This document shows positions 1-6,503 of a stretch of 16,836 bases of DNA, piece by piece. The notes under the pieces were generated by a model. The model worked only from the letters and a program-made list of their open reading frames with translations, ran no database searches and was not told the DNA's origin. Position numbers and translations under genes: made by a program. This DNA comes from an uncultured Shinella sp. Its GTDB lineage: Bacteria > Pseudomonadota > Alphaproteobacteria > Rhizobiales > Rhizobiaceae. The stretch spans positions 1 through 16,836 of the forward strand of contig NZ_CAMLFY010000103.1 in NCBI RefSeq assembly GCF_946479415.1, written 5' to 3'. Each line of letters begins with the position of its first letter. The stretch's first letter is position 1.

Positions 1-106
1 ATTCGACGGGATCGCCGGCATCGACGAGATTGAGGAAGCTGACGCCCTTGACGACGCGGCCGTCCTTCACATCGAGGCAGGGAATGACGCGGGCTTTGAG
101 GGTCAA
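1..106 (-). CDS. hisF: Imidazole glycerol phosphate synthase cyclase subunit HisF, 5' end only
   Basis: HisF is the cyclase half of the HisF-HisH synthase, which uses ammonia from HisH to make imidazole glycerol phosphate and AICAR in the cytoplasm. About 35 N-terminal codons are visible before the window ends. They read [15 protein letters not shown] and then [19 protein letters not shown], the usual HisF N-terminus with the catalytic Asp of the CLD motif. The start is TTG at 106-104. An ATG at 120 in another frame stops at once, and a good Shine-Dalgarno GGAGG lies 7 nt before the TTG. The TTG overlaps the stop of a short upstream frame by four bases (TTGA), so translation is probably coupled. 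The same 16 codons occur again at 216-169, which is not normal for hisF. Family identity is certain; the start is well supported. Confidence 0.93.
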   Translation of the reverse strand, partial: MTLKARVIPCLDVKDGRVVKGVSFLNLVDAGDPVE

Positions 107-216
107 AGGACGGCCTCCATATTGTTGTTTCGCGTGTCCTCGCCGCTGCGCGGCTGCGGGCATCGCTGGCCGTCCTTGACGTCGAGGCAGGGAATGACGC
201 GGGCTTTCAGGGTCAT
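103..216 (-). pseudogene. Duplicated hisF 5' fragment forming a 37-codon frame
   Basis: This short frame starts at ATG 216-214 and ends at TGA 105-103. Its first 16 codons encode the same residues as the start of hisF ([15 protein letters not shown] after the Met), then the reading diverges into an unrelated low-complexity tail. Over these 48 bases the two copies differ only in the start codon (ATG against TTG) and at three third codon positions (CTG/CTC, GAC/GAT, GTC/GTG). The ATG overlaps the hisA stop as ATGA and has an AAAGGA motif about 8 nt upstream. The TGA overlaps the TTG of intact hisF. It may be the remnant of the original hisF start, a leader peptide that couples hisA and hisF translation, or both. 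There are no His codons, so it is not a histidine attenuator leader. A small hairpin (GCCGC, TGC loop, GCGGC; 142-154) lies in the unique part. The coordinates are certain; the function is inference. Confidence 0.7.
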
Positions 217-956
217 GCTGCACGTCCTTTCGCGTCGCGGATCACGGTGAGCGCTTCGGCAGGATCGATGCGGCCGTCATAGAGCGCGCGGCCGGAAATC
301 GCGCCTTCGAGCTTGCGGGCATCGGGGGCGACGAGACGGTGGATGTCGTCCATCGAGGCGAGCCCGCCCGAGGCGATGACCGGGATGGAGACGGCATCGG
401 CGAGCTGCAGCGTCGAGGCCCAGTTGATGCCGGCGAGAATGCCGTCACGGTCGATGTCGGTGTAGATGATCGCGGCGACGCCGGCACCCTCGAACTTCTT
501 CGCGAGCTCGATCACGCCGAGTTCGGAGGCTTCCGCCCAGCCCTCGACCGCGACCTTGCCGCCCTTGGCGTCGATGCCGACGGCGACCTTGCCGGGGAAC
601 TTTTTGCAGGCCTCGATGACCAGCGCCGGATCGCGCACGGCGACGGTGCCGAGGATGACGCGGGAGAGACCGCGTGACAGCCAGTTTTCGATATGGTCGA
701 GCGTACGGATGCCACCACCGAGCTGCACCGGGTTCTTCGTGGCTTTCAGGATGGCATCGACGGCAGAACCATTGACGCTCTCACCGGCGAAGGCGCCGTT
801 GAGGTCGACGACATGCAGCCATTCGAAGCCCTGGTCCTCAAAGGCTTTCGCCTGGGCGGCCGGGTCGGGATTGTAGACGGTGGCCTGGTCCATGTCGCCG
901 AGTTTCAGGCGAACGCACTGGCCGTCTTTGAGGTCGATGGCGGGAAAGAGAATCAT
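213..956 (-). CDS. hisA: ProFAR isomerase HisA
   Basis: HisA catalyses the Amadori rearrangement of ProFAR to PRFAR, the fourth step of histidine synthesis, in the cytoplasm. The protein is 247 aa, the normal length for this (beta/alpha)8-barrel family. The catalytic aspartates are in FPAIDLKDG (Asp8) and VGIDAKGG (Asp129). Phosphate-binding turns are at GGGIR (80-84), ASGG (195-198) and ISGRALY (220-226), and YTDIDRDG (165-172) carries the usual active-site Thr-Asp. It lies one base downstream of the hisH stop and its own stop overlaps the next ATG as ATGA, so it is part of a tightly coupled operon. The direct downstream partner is a duplicated hisF start rather than intact hisF. Confidence 0.98.
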   Translation of the reverse strand: MILFPAIDLKDGQCVRLKLGDMDQATVYNPDPAAQAKAFEDQGFEWLHVVDLNGAFAGESVNGSAVDAILKATKNPVQLGGGIRTLDHIENWLSRGLSRVILGTVAVRDPALVIEACKKFPGKVAVGIDAKGGKVAVEGWAEASELGVIELAKKFEGAGVAAIIYTDIDRDGILAGINWASTLQLADAVSIPVIASGGLASMDDIHRLVAPDARKLEGAISGRALYDGRIDPAEALTVIRDAKGRAA

Positions 957-957
957 T

Positions 958-1599
958 TTACGGCTTCCAGCGCAGGAAATTGGTGATGAGGGCGAGGCCG
1001 AGCGTCTGGCTCTTTTCCGGATGGAACTGCGCGCCGGCCTTGTTGCCGTTGGCGACGAAGGCGGTCATCGGGCCGCCGTAGTCGACGGTCGCGACCACAT
1101 CCTCGGGATTTTCCGCGGCGAGATGGTAGGAGTGCACGAAATAGGCGTGCAGCGTTTCCGGGATGCCGGCAAACAGCGGATGCGCGCTTTTGCGATCCAG
1201 CGTGTTCCAGCCGATCTGCGGGATCTTCAGGTTCCGGTCGCCGGGCGTCATCTTGACGACATCGCCCTTGATCCAGCCGAGGCCTTCGGTCGTGGTCTTT
1301 TCGAGACCGCGCGACGACATCAGTTGCATGCCGACGCAGACACCGAGGAAGGGTCGGGCCTTCGCCTCGACGGTCTCGCGCAGCGCTTCGACCATGCCGG
1401 GCACGGCATCGAGGCCGCGGCGGCAATCGGCATAGGCGCCGACACCGGGCAGCACGATGCGGTCGGCGCCGGCGACGCGTTCGGCCTTGTCCGTCAGGTC
1501 GATCTCGGCGGAAATACCGGCTTCGCGGGCTGCGCGTTCGAAGGCCTTGGTGGCCGAGCGCAGGTTGCCGGAGCCGTAGTCGATGATTGCAACGCGCAT
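958..1599 (-). CDS. hisH: Imidazole glycerol phosphate synthase glutaminase subunit HisH
   Basis: HisH is the class I glutamine amidotransferase that supplies ammonia to HisF. The 213-residue protein starts [12 protein letters not shown], the standard HisH opening, at ATG 1599-1597 with AAGGAAGGA just upstream. A frame extending further upstream exists but runs through the preceding gene and is not used. The catalytic triad is visible: Cys88 in [11 protein letters not shown], and His193 and Glu195 in QFHPEKS. The oxyanion-strand motif PGVGA is at 51-55. The gene begins four bases after the DUF2628 stop and ends one base before the hisA ATG, so these genes are almost certainly one transcript. 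Confidence 0.98.
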   Translation of the reverse strand: MRVAIIDYGSGNLRSATKAFERAAREAGISAEIDLTDKAERVAGADRIVLPGVGAYADCRRGLDAVPGMVEALRETVEAKARPFLGVCVGMQLMSSRGLEKTTTEGLGWIKGDVVKMTPGDRNLKIPQIGWNTLDRKSAHPLFAGIPETLHAYFVHSYHLAAENPEDVVATVDYGGPMTAFVANGNKAGAQFHPEKSQTLGLALITNFLRWKP

Positions 1600-1603
1600 T
1601 CTA

Positions 1604-2071
1604 TTATCCTTCCTTGAAACCGACGAGGCCGAGCATGGGAGCGTGCCGGCGCTGCGAGGTTTCAGAGGCCGGCAGGGAAACGGTGTGACGCGTCTCCGCT
1701 TCGCCGGCTGCAATGTCCATGTAGTAGATCTCTTCTGCCGTCGCCCGGTCTTCGGCCGATATGGCAGCATCGACCGTCCAGCCGGTCCGCTTGAGGCCGG
1801 CGACGATCATCGTGGGGCCTTCAAGCGCGACGAGAAGATTGGTTGCGACGCACAGGGCGACGCCGGCAAGGCCGAAGACCGGATGGTCGGAAAGGGCAGC
1901 GCCAAGCGCCTGTATCGCGAAGACGAATGCTGCGGCCAGCCAGGCGCGATGCCAGGCGAGCCAGATGAACGGGAAAAAGAACGCGATCCACGAAAAGCGG
2001 TCGCGGATGATCCGGGCGTTTTCGTCCTGGGATTTTGCACCGGGCGGTATCAGAAAGAGGAACGTGGCCAT
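1604..2071 (-). CDS. DUF2628 domain small membrane protein within the his operon
   Basis: This is a 155-residue protein that I assign to DUF2628, a family of unknown function. Three hydrophobic segments are visible, at about residues 28-40, 43-61 and 67-83, so it is probably an inner-membrane protein. The C-terminal third (about 100-155) is polar and acidic ([14 protein letters not shown]). The chosen start ATG 2071-2069 has GGAGG five bases upstream; the open frame continues upstream but overlaps hisB out of frame. It sits between hisB (25 bases away) and hisH (4 bases away), which implies cotranscription with histidine synthesis. The HHTVED-type or amidotransferase motifs of His enzymes are absent, so it is a passenger or an accessory protein. 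I infer no function. Confidence 0.85.
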   Translation of the reverse strand: MATFLFLIPPGAKSQDENARIIRDRFSWIAFFFPFIWLAWHRAWLAAAFVFAIQALGAALSDHPVFGLAGVALCVATNLLVALEGPTMIVAGLKRTGWTVDAAISAEDRATAEEIYYMDIAAGEAETRHTVSLPASETSQRRHAPMLGLVGFKEG

Positions 2072-2096
2072 GACGGCCTCCAGCTTGTGCCCTTGG

Positions 2097-2690
2097 TCAG
2101 GCCAGCGAACCCTTCGTCGAGGGTACGCGGCCCGCCTGGCGGGGATCGATCTCGGTCGCGGTGCGCAGCACACGCGCGACGGCCTTGAAGCACGTCTCCG
2201 AGATATGATGGTTGTTGGCGCCGTAGATGTTCTGGATATGCAGCGTGATGCCGGCATGCTGGGCAAGCGCATTGAAGAATTCGCGCACCAGCTCGGTGTC
2301 GAACGTACCGATCTTCGGGGCCGAGAAAGTGACGTTCCAGACGAGGAAGGGACGGCCGGAGACATCGACGGCGGCGCGCGTCATCGTCTCGTCCATGGCG
2401 AGATCGAGCGAGGCGTAGCGCGTGATGCCGCGGCGGTCGCCGAGCGCCTTTGCAATGGCCTGGCCGATGGCGATGCCGGTGTCCTCCACCGTGTGGTGGT
2501 CGTCGACATGCAGGTCGCCTTCGGTCTGGATGTCCATGTCGATGAGCGAATGGCGCGACAGCTGGTCGAGCATATGATCGAAGAAGCCGACGCCCGTCGA
2601 AATGCGCGACGTGCCGGTGCCGTCGATGTCGACGGTGACCGATACGGAGGTCTCGTTCGTCTTGCGCGAAACGCTGGCGGTGCGGCTCAT
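2097..2690 (-). CDS. hisB: Imidazoleglycerol-phosphate dehydratase HisB
   Basis: HisB removes water from imidazoleglycerol phosphate to give imidazole acetol phosphate. It is a 197-residue monofunctional enzyme, the usual alphaproteobacterial length, without the fused phosphatase domain of enterobacterial HisB. Both halves of the duplicated manganese-binding motif are present: HHTVED (65-70) and HHISET (161-166). The substrate-facing [13 protein letters not shown] segment is at 35-47. ATG 2690-2688 follows GGAG by 6 nt. It is the first gene of the minus-strand his operon. A TATAC-like element and a 14-bp palindrome lie in the 60 bases upstream, so the operon promoter is probably here. Confidence 0.98.
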   Translation of the reverse strand: MSRTASVSRKTNETSVSVTVDIDGTGTSRISTGVGFFDHMLDQLSRHSLIDMDIQTEGDLHVDDHHTVEDTGIAIGQAIAKALGDRRGITRYASLDLAMDETMTRAAVDVSGRPFLVWNVTFSAPKIGTFDTELVREFFNALAQHAGITLHIQNIYGANNHHISETCFKAVARVLRTATEIDPRQAGRVPSTKGSLA

Positions 2691-2737
2691 TGCAGTCTCC
2701 GGTATAGTGTCGCCGCTCCTTAACAGGGCTCTTCACA

Positions 2738-2751
2738 AAAGACCAGTCTTT
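2738..2751. promoter_or_regulatory. 14-bp palindrome upstream of hisB, possible operator
   Basis: AAAGAC and GTCTTT flank a two-base centre (CA) in perfect inverted symmetry. The site ends 47 bases before the hisB start codon, a position suited to an operator at the his promoter. I do not recognise the motif as a named regulator site. A chance palindrome of this length is possible in a region this size. Confidence 0.3.
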
Positions 2752-2946
2752 CGAGGGCTTTCCGGCGCATGCGGGAGCGGCCCGCATGGCTGGCCATCGG
2801 GGTTTGCGGCAATCCGGAGAACCGCGCGAAAGCGTTGCCTCTGGAATGGTTGTGTAGGTGGCTTCGCTTTCGCGCGGCCCAGGCGTTCTTCGGAGGCGGT
2901 CTGTTCCTCCTTCAGGCATGGCAAGGCTTCGCTGCGCATCATGCTG

Positions 2947-2998
2947 GCGCATATGCCTTTTCCGAAAACCGCGTTCCGCACTTTTCGGGGACATGCGC
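2947..2998. repeat. Imperfect palindrome of a rhizobial intergenic type
   Basis: The 52 bases begin GCGCATATG and end ACATGCGC. The arms contain TTTTCCGAAAACCGC and, in inverted orientation, GCACTTTTCGGGG, so the whole folds into one imperfect hairpin. From memory, this kind of motif (GCGCAT, CCGAAAACCGC, CACTTTTCGG, ATGCGC) recurs between genes in many Rhizobiales genomes. Only one copy is visible in this window, so its repeat nature rests on recall, not on this sequence. Confidence 0.6.
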
Positions 2999-3248
2999 CG
3001 TCACTCTGCTTGCATGGTGGACCCAAACCTCCTCGGCGACCCGGAGAAGGGGGAAACCTCGCACGCCGGGGGACGTCACGCCCCCGCCGCTCCACGCCTC
3101 TTTCGCGCCTGCCGTACGTTTCGGCAGACATCGAAAGCGCCTCCTCCCGCCCGCATCGACACGTTACGCGATCCGTCCGGCGGCGGAAGGATGTTCAGGA
3201 TAGAACGGGTTTTGCGAGCGGGGAAAATCGAGGTGGAATTTTGTGGGT

Positions 3249-3302
3249 AAAGACCCCTCCCCAACCCCTCCCCACAAGGGGGAGGGGCTAACCTGCGGCA
3301 CC
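3249..3302 (+). repeat. C/G-tract palindromic repeat, left arm
   Basis: This copy reads AAAGACCCCTCCCC, then an extra AACCCCTCCCC, then ACAAGGGGGAGGGG, CTAACCTGCGGCACC. CCCCTCCCC and GGGGAGGGG form a short hairpin around ACAAG. The same unit, inverted and without the 11-base duplication, lies at 3454-3496. The left arm ends and the right arm begins with the shared CTGCGGCACC sequence facing inward. Confidence 0.75.
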
Positions 3303-3453
3303 CTTCCTGTTCAAAATCCGGGCGATGTGCAGGCTGCCTGCTTTTCCGCTTTTTGACGAAATGTCCGGAGGAGGAGATGTAGCCAGTGCAGCATCCCTGC
3401 CCATGGGCGGGGAAAGCGATACGTCGGGTTTTACTTTAGATTTTCACGCCGAG

Positions 3454-3496
3454 GGTGCCGCAGATTAAGCCCCTCCCCCTTGTGGGGAGGGGTCTT
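3454..3496 (-). repeat. C/G-tract palindromic repeat, inverted right arm
   Basis: Read on the minus strand, this arm is AAGACCCCTCCCC, ACAAGGGGGAGGGG, CTTAATCTGCGGCACC, matching the left arm at 3249-3302 closely. The two arms enclose about 151 bases with no gene. Together they could form a large stem in RNA, or mark a small non-autonomous element about 250 bp long. I see no target-site duplication at the outer edges. Confidence 0.75.
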
Positions 3497-3579
3497 CATC
3501 CCGGTTTAATAGCGAGACATTGCCATGGAGGCAGGAATGGCGAGGAAATGGCCGTGCATGTCGGCATCCCCGCAACGTC

Positions 3580-3708
3580 TCACTTCTTCTTCGTCGTGCT
3601 TTCGCTGCTCTTCACCTGGGATCCCAAGGTCGGCGGGGCTTTGGCGGCCACCTTGTCCTTCTTGGGTTTGCGCGTTTCCTTGTTGCTGCGAACCTGCCCT
3701 TTGGCCAT
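3580..3708 (-). CDS. Small basic protein of 42 residues (MAKGQ-RSNKE-RKPKK type)
   Basis: This is a 42-residue, lysine-rich protein starting MAKGQVRSNKETRKPKKDK and ending TTKKK. I recall similar short hypothetical proteins with this N-terminus in many alphaproteobacteria, but no function is known to me. The start ATG 3708-3706 has AAGGGG upstream; the frame can be extended 20 residues, but the MAKGQ start fits both the ribosome site and the remembered family. The charge pattern would allow nucleic-acid or ribosome binding, which is only a guess. It is transcribed away from hslV and stands alone. Confidence 0.7.
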   Translation of the reverse strand: MAKGQVRSNKETRKPKKDKVAAKAPPTLGSQVKSSESTTKKK

Positions 3709-3842
3709 TGCCGTAACCCCTTTTGGTTGATGGGAGACCATAACCTGCTCATCCCAGGGGGAAAGCAAGGCTTATTTTGGACGGCGCCGCGCTTGTCCTG
3801 TTTTTCATGCGCGCGGCATGCGGCCCGACCGGCTGCCTGCGT

Positions 3843-3870
3843 TTGCAATCTCCAAAACGCCGCTTACATA
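3843..3870 (+). promoter_or_regulatory. Candidate promoter for the hslV operon
   Basis: TTGCAA (3843-3848) and TACATA (3865-3870) are separated by 16 bases, a fair sigma-70-like pair 64 bases before the hslV start. Heat-shock control of hslVU is common in bacteria. I do not see a convincing RpoH-type sequence, so heat regulation cannot be claimed from the DNA. Confidence 0.35.
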
Positions 3871-3934
3871 GGACACAACGAAGCCGCCTCGCTGGCGGTG
3901 TCCTTGCCCGGTTGCGGGCCTGAAAGGTCCATCG

Positions 3935-4492
3935 ATGAGTGAACACAACCCCTACGCCTCCATGCACGCCACGACGATCATCACCGTCCGCAAGGACGGC
4001 AAGGTGGTGATGGCGGGCGACGGCCAGGTGAGCCTTGGCCAGACCGTCATGAAGAGCAATGCGCGCAAGGTGCGCCGCCTCGGCAAGGGCGACGTGATCG
4101 CCGGTTTTGCCGGCGCGACGGCTGACGCCTTCACGCTGCTCGAACGGCTGGAAGCCAAGCTCGAACAATATCCCGACCAGCTGATGCGTGCCGCCGTCGA
4201 ACTTGCCAAGGACTGGCGCACCGACCGCTATCTGCGCCGGCTCGAGGCCATGATGCTGGTGGCCGACAAGACCGTCACGCTGGCGCTGACCGGCAATGGC
4301 GACGTGCTGGAGCCTGAACACGGCACCATGGCGATCGGGTCTGGCGGCAACTACGCCTATGCGGCGGCGCGCGCGCTGATGGACAGCGACAAATCGGCCG
4401 AAGAGATCGCCCGCAAGGCCATGCAGATCGCCGGCGACATCTGCGTCTACACCAACCACAACTTCGTGGTGGAGACGCTGGATGCCGCTTGA
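3935..4492 (+). CDS. hslV: ATP-dependent protease subunit HslV (ClpQ)
   Basis: HslV is the proteolytic core of the HslVU (ClpQY) cytoplasmic protease, a double hexameric ring resembling a simplified proteasome. The 185-residue protein carries the HslV signature [23 protein letters not shown]. The nucleophile should be Thr13, exposed when the 12-residue propeptide ending in MHA is removed; such short propeptides are known in alphaproteobacterial HslV. Other conserved segments are [31 protein letters not shown], the loop IGSGGNYA, and the C-terminal [13 protein letters not shown] 3935 has GAAAGG 7 nt upstream. The 3' end overlaps the acetyltransferase start by 11 bases. Confidence 0.98.
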   Translation: MSEHNPYASMHATTIITVRKDGKVVMAGDGQVSLGQTVMKSNARKVRRLGKGDVIAGFAGATADAFTLLERLEAKLEQYPDQLMRAAVELAKDWRTDRYLRRLEAMMLVADKTVTLALTGNGDVLEPEHGTMAIGSGGNYAYAAARALMDSDKSAEEIARKAMQIAGDICVYTNHNFVVETLDAA

Positions 4493-5024
4493 TCCCCGAC
4501 GGATCGGTTTTTCCCCGGTCGGGGAGGAGCATTACCCGCTGCTTCGCGCATGGCTGGAAACGCCGCATGTGCGCGAATGGTGGGGCGATCCGCAGGAGGA
4601 GATCGGCTTCATCAGGGCCATGGTGGAAGGCAGGGATACGACCCGTCCCTTCCTCATCCAGCTCGATGGCGAGCCGGTCGGCTATATTCAAGTCTGGTTT
4701 CTCGGCCATCACCAGAACGAGGACTGGACGAAGGACAATCCCTGGCTCCTGGAGCTGCCGCGGGACGCCGTCGGCGTCGATCTGTCGATCGGCCATGCCG
4801 ACAAGCTTTCCATCGGCGTCGGCTCCGCGGCCCTTGCCGCCTTCGTTTCCCGTCTTCGCGGCCTTGGCCACGAGACCATCATCATCGACCCCGATCCCAC
4901 GAATGTCCGTGCGGTTCGCGCCTATTCGAAAGCCGGCTTCCGGCCTGTCGAAAACCTTCTGGGCCGCACCGGCGACGACGTGCTGATCATGCAATTCGAC
5001 CCGAAAGCGAACGAGAGATCATGA
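4482..5024 (+). CDS. GNAT family N-acetyltransferase between hslV and hslU
   Basis: This 180-residue protein resembles the AAC(6')-like branch of GNAT acetyltransferases, which transfer the acetyl group of acetyl-CoA to an amine. The N-terminal part has [14 protein letters not shown], typical of that branch. A middle strand reads [13 protein letters not shown] (63-75), the acetyl-CoA loop region is about [15 protein letters not shown] (108-122), and [18 protein letters not shown] (136-153) is the usual C-terminal GNAT motif. The substrate cannot be read from sequence, and drug resistance should not be assumed. The ATG at 4482 has GGAGA six bases upstream inside hslV, and the stop overlaps the hslU start as ATGA. 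That tight packing implies translation coupled to the protease subunits. Confidence 0.88.
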   Translation: MPLDPRRIGFSPVGEEHYPLLRAWLETPHVREWWGDPQEEIGFIRAMVEGRDTTRPFLIQLDGEPVGYIQVWFLGHHQNEDWTKDNPWLLELPRDAVGVDLSIGHADKLSIGVGSAALAAFVSRLRGLGHETIIIDPDPTNVRAVRAYSKAGFRPVENLLGRTGDDVLIMQFDPKANERS

Positions 5025-6325
5025 CCAATTTTTCCCCCCGCGAGATCGTCTCCGAACTCGACCGCTACATTATCGGCCAGCACGACGCCAAGCGCGCCGT
5101 GGCCATCGCGCTCAGGAACCGCTGGCGCCGCCACCAGCTTGCGCCCGATCTGCGCGACGAGGTGATGCCGAAGAACATCCTGATGATCGGCCCGACCGGT
5201 GTCGGCAAGACGGAGATTTCCCGCCGTCTCGCCAAACTCGCCGGTGCGCCCTTCGTCAAGGTCGAGGCCACCAAGTTCACCGAGGTCGGTTATGTCGGCC
5301 GTGACGTCGAGCAGATCGTGCGCGACCTCGTCGAGGTCGGCATCGGCCTGGTGCGCGAAAAGAAGCGCTCCGAGGTGACGGCCAAGGCTCATGCCAATGC
5401 CGAGGAACGCGTGCTCGACGCGCTGGTCGGCGCCACCGCCTCGCCGGCGACGCGCGACAGTTTCCGCAAGAAGCTGCGCAACAACGAACTGGACGACAAG
5501 GAAATCGAGGTCGACGTCGCCGATACCGGTGCGCCCGGCGGTTTCGAGATCCCCGGCATGCCGGGCGCCAATATCGGCGTGCTGAACCTGTCGGAAATGT
5601 TCGGCAAGGCGATGGGCGGGCGCAGCAAGAAGGTCAAGACGACGGTCAAGGACAGCTACAAGATCCTGATCGACGACGAATCCGACAAGCTGCTCGACAA
5701 CGAGCAGATCCAGCGCGAGGCGATCCGCTCGGCCGAAAACGACGGCATCGTCTTCATCGACGAGATCGACAAGATCGCCGCGCGCGACGGCGGCATGGGC
5801 GCGGGCGTCTCCCGCGAGGGCGTGCAGCGCGACCTGCTGCCGCTCGTCGAGGGCACAACGGTGGCGACGAAATACGGGCCGGTGAAGACCGACCATATCC
5901 TCTTCATCGCCTCCGGCGCCTTCCATGTCTCCAAGCCCTCGGACCTGCTTCCGGAACTCCAGGGCCGCCTGCCGATCCGCGTCGAGCTGAAGGCGCTGAC
6001 CAAGGAGGACTTCCGCCGCATCCTGACGGAGACGGAGGCGAGCCTGATCCGCCAGTACAAGGCGCTGATGGAGACCGAAAGCGTCGAACTCGATTTCACC
6101 GAGGACGCGCTGGATGCGCTGGCCGACGTTGCCGTGCAGCTCAATGCGAGCGTGGAAAACATCGGTGCCCGCCGTCTTCAGACGGTGATGGAACGGGTGC
6201 TCGACGAGATCTCCTTCGAGGCGCCGGACAAGGGCGGAAACACGCTGCTGATCGATGCCGACTATGTGAAGAAGCATGTCGGCACGCTGGCGGCCAACAC
6301 CGACCTGTCGCGCTACATCCTGTGA
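5021..6325 (+). CDS. hslU: HslU (ClpY) AAA+ unfoldase of the HslVU protease
   Basis: HslU unfolds substrates with ATP and feeds them to HslV. The 434-residue protein has the expected length and order of motifs: Walker A GPTGVGKT (57-64), pore loop GYVG (90-93), an inserted I domain rich in charged residues (about 110-240), Walker B IVFIDEID (243-250), and the sensor/arginine-finger region around [11 protein letters not shown] (309-319). The C-terminal SRYIL tail is the one that docks into HslV to activate it. The start ATG 5021 ([19 protein letters not shown]) overlaps the acetyltransferase stop. A much longer upstream extension in the same frame runs through the acetyltransferase gene and is not real. 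Confidence 0.98.
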   Translation: MTNFSPREIVSELDRYIIGQHDAKRAVAIALRNRWRRHQLAPDLRDEVMPKNILMIGPTGVGKTEISRRLAKLAGAPFVKVEATKFTEVGYVGRDVEQIVRDLVEVGIGLVREKKRSEVTAKAHANAEERVLDALVGATASPATRDSFRKKLRNNELDDKEIEVDVADTGAPGGFEIPGMPGANIGVLNLSEMFGKAMGGRSKKVKTTVKDSYKILIDDESDKLLDNEQIQREAIRSAENDGIVFIDEIDKIAARDGGMGAGVSREGVQRDLLPLVEGTTVATKYGPVKTDHILFIASGAFHVSKPSDLLPELQGRLPIRVELKALTKEDFRRILTETEASLIRQYKALMETESVELDFTEDALDALADVAVQLNASVENIGARRLQTVMERVLDEISFEAPDKGGNTLLIDADYVKKHVGTLAANTDLSRYIL

Positions 6326-6331
6326 CCTTTC

Positions 6332-6372
6332 GGCACCGGCGACCCGTCAGGCGTCGCCGGTGCCGCATTTTT
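6332..6372 (+). terminator. Intrinsic terminator after hslU
   Basis: A perfect 12-bp stem (GGCACCGGCGAC / GTCGCCGGTGCC) with a nine-base loop is followed by GCATTTTT. It starts seven bases after the hslU stop and should end the hslV operon transcript. Confidence 0.9.
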
Positions 6373-6503
6373 GATGGGCGGCCCCTCGACAGAAGAGGTG
6401 ACGCGGCCTAGGCCTTTGCCCGCGCTGGCATCATTCCGACACGATTGTCTTGCATCGGTCCCCGCCATCCGCCCCGAGATTCGATCAGACAGGAACCGCA
6501 ACC

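Larger units (their letters stand above)
2691..3579. other. Long intergenic region with repeats and no convincing gene
   Basis: The roughly 890 bases between hisB and the small minus-strand gene contain several open frames on both strands. Their predicted proteins are rich in Arg, Pro and Gly, show no family resemblance, and change frame across the same DNA, as expected for non-coding GC-rich sequence. The recognisable contents are the palindrome upstream of hisB, an imperfect 52-bp palindrome (2947-2998) and a pair of inverted C/G-tract palindromes (3249-3302 and 3454-3496). A small RNA could be encoded here, but nothing seen proves one. Confidence 0.6.

Noticed and set aside
103..216. The short frame before hisF as a histidine attenuation leader
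   Set aside because: It contains no histidine codons and no terminator-like hairpin with a U tract.
2733..3291. Several overlapping open frames on both strands after hisB
   Set aside because: Arg/Pro/Gly-rich products without family resemblance, no ribosome sites, and repeats inside them; typical of GC-rich non-coding DNA.
3455..3942. Plus-strand open frames across the small basic gene and the hslV upstream region
   Set aside because: They are antisense to the better supported 42-residue gene or have no start signal, and their composition is unlike the real genes.
4482..5024. Aminoglycoside resistance gene
   Set aside because: Resemblance to AAC(6') is only at the level of the GNAT branch; the position inside hslVU argues for a housekeeping role.
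4922..6277. Long minus-strand open frame opposite hslU (451 codons)
   Set aside because: hslU is unmistakable on the other strand; long antisense frames are expected in high-GC genes with strong third-position bias.
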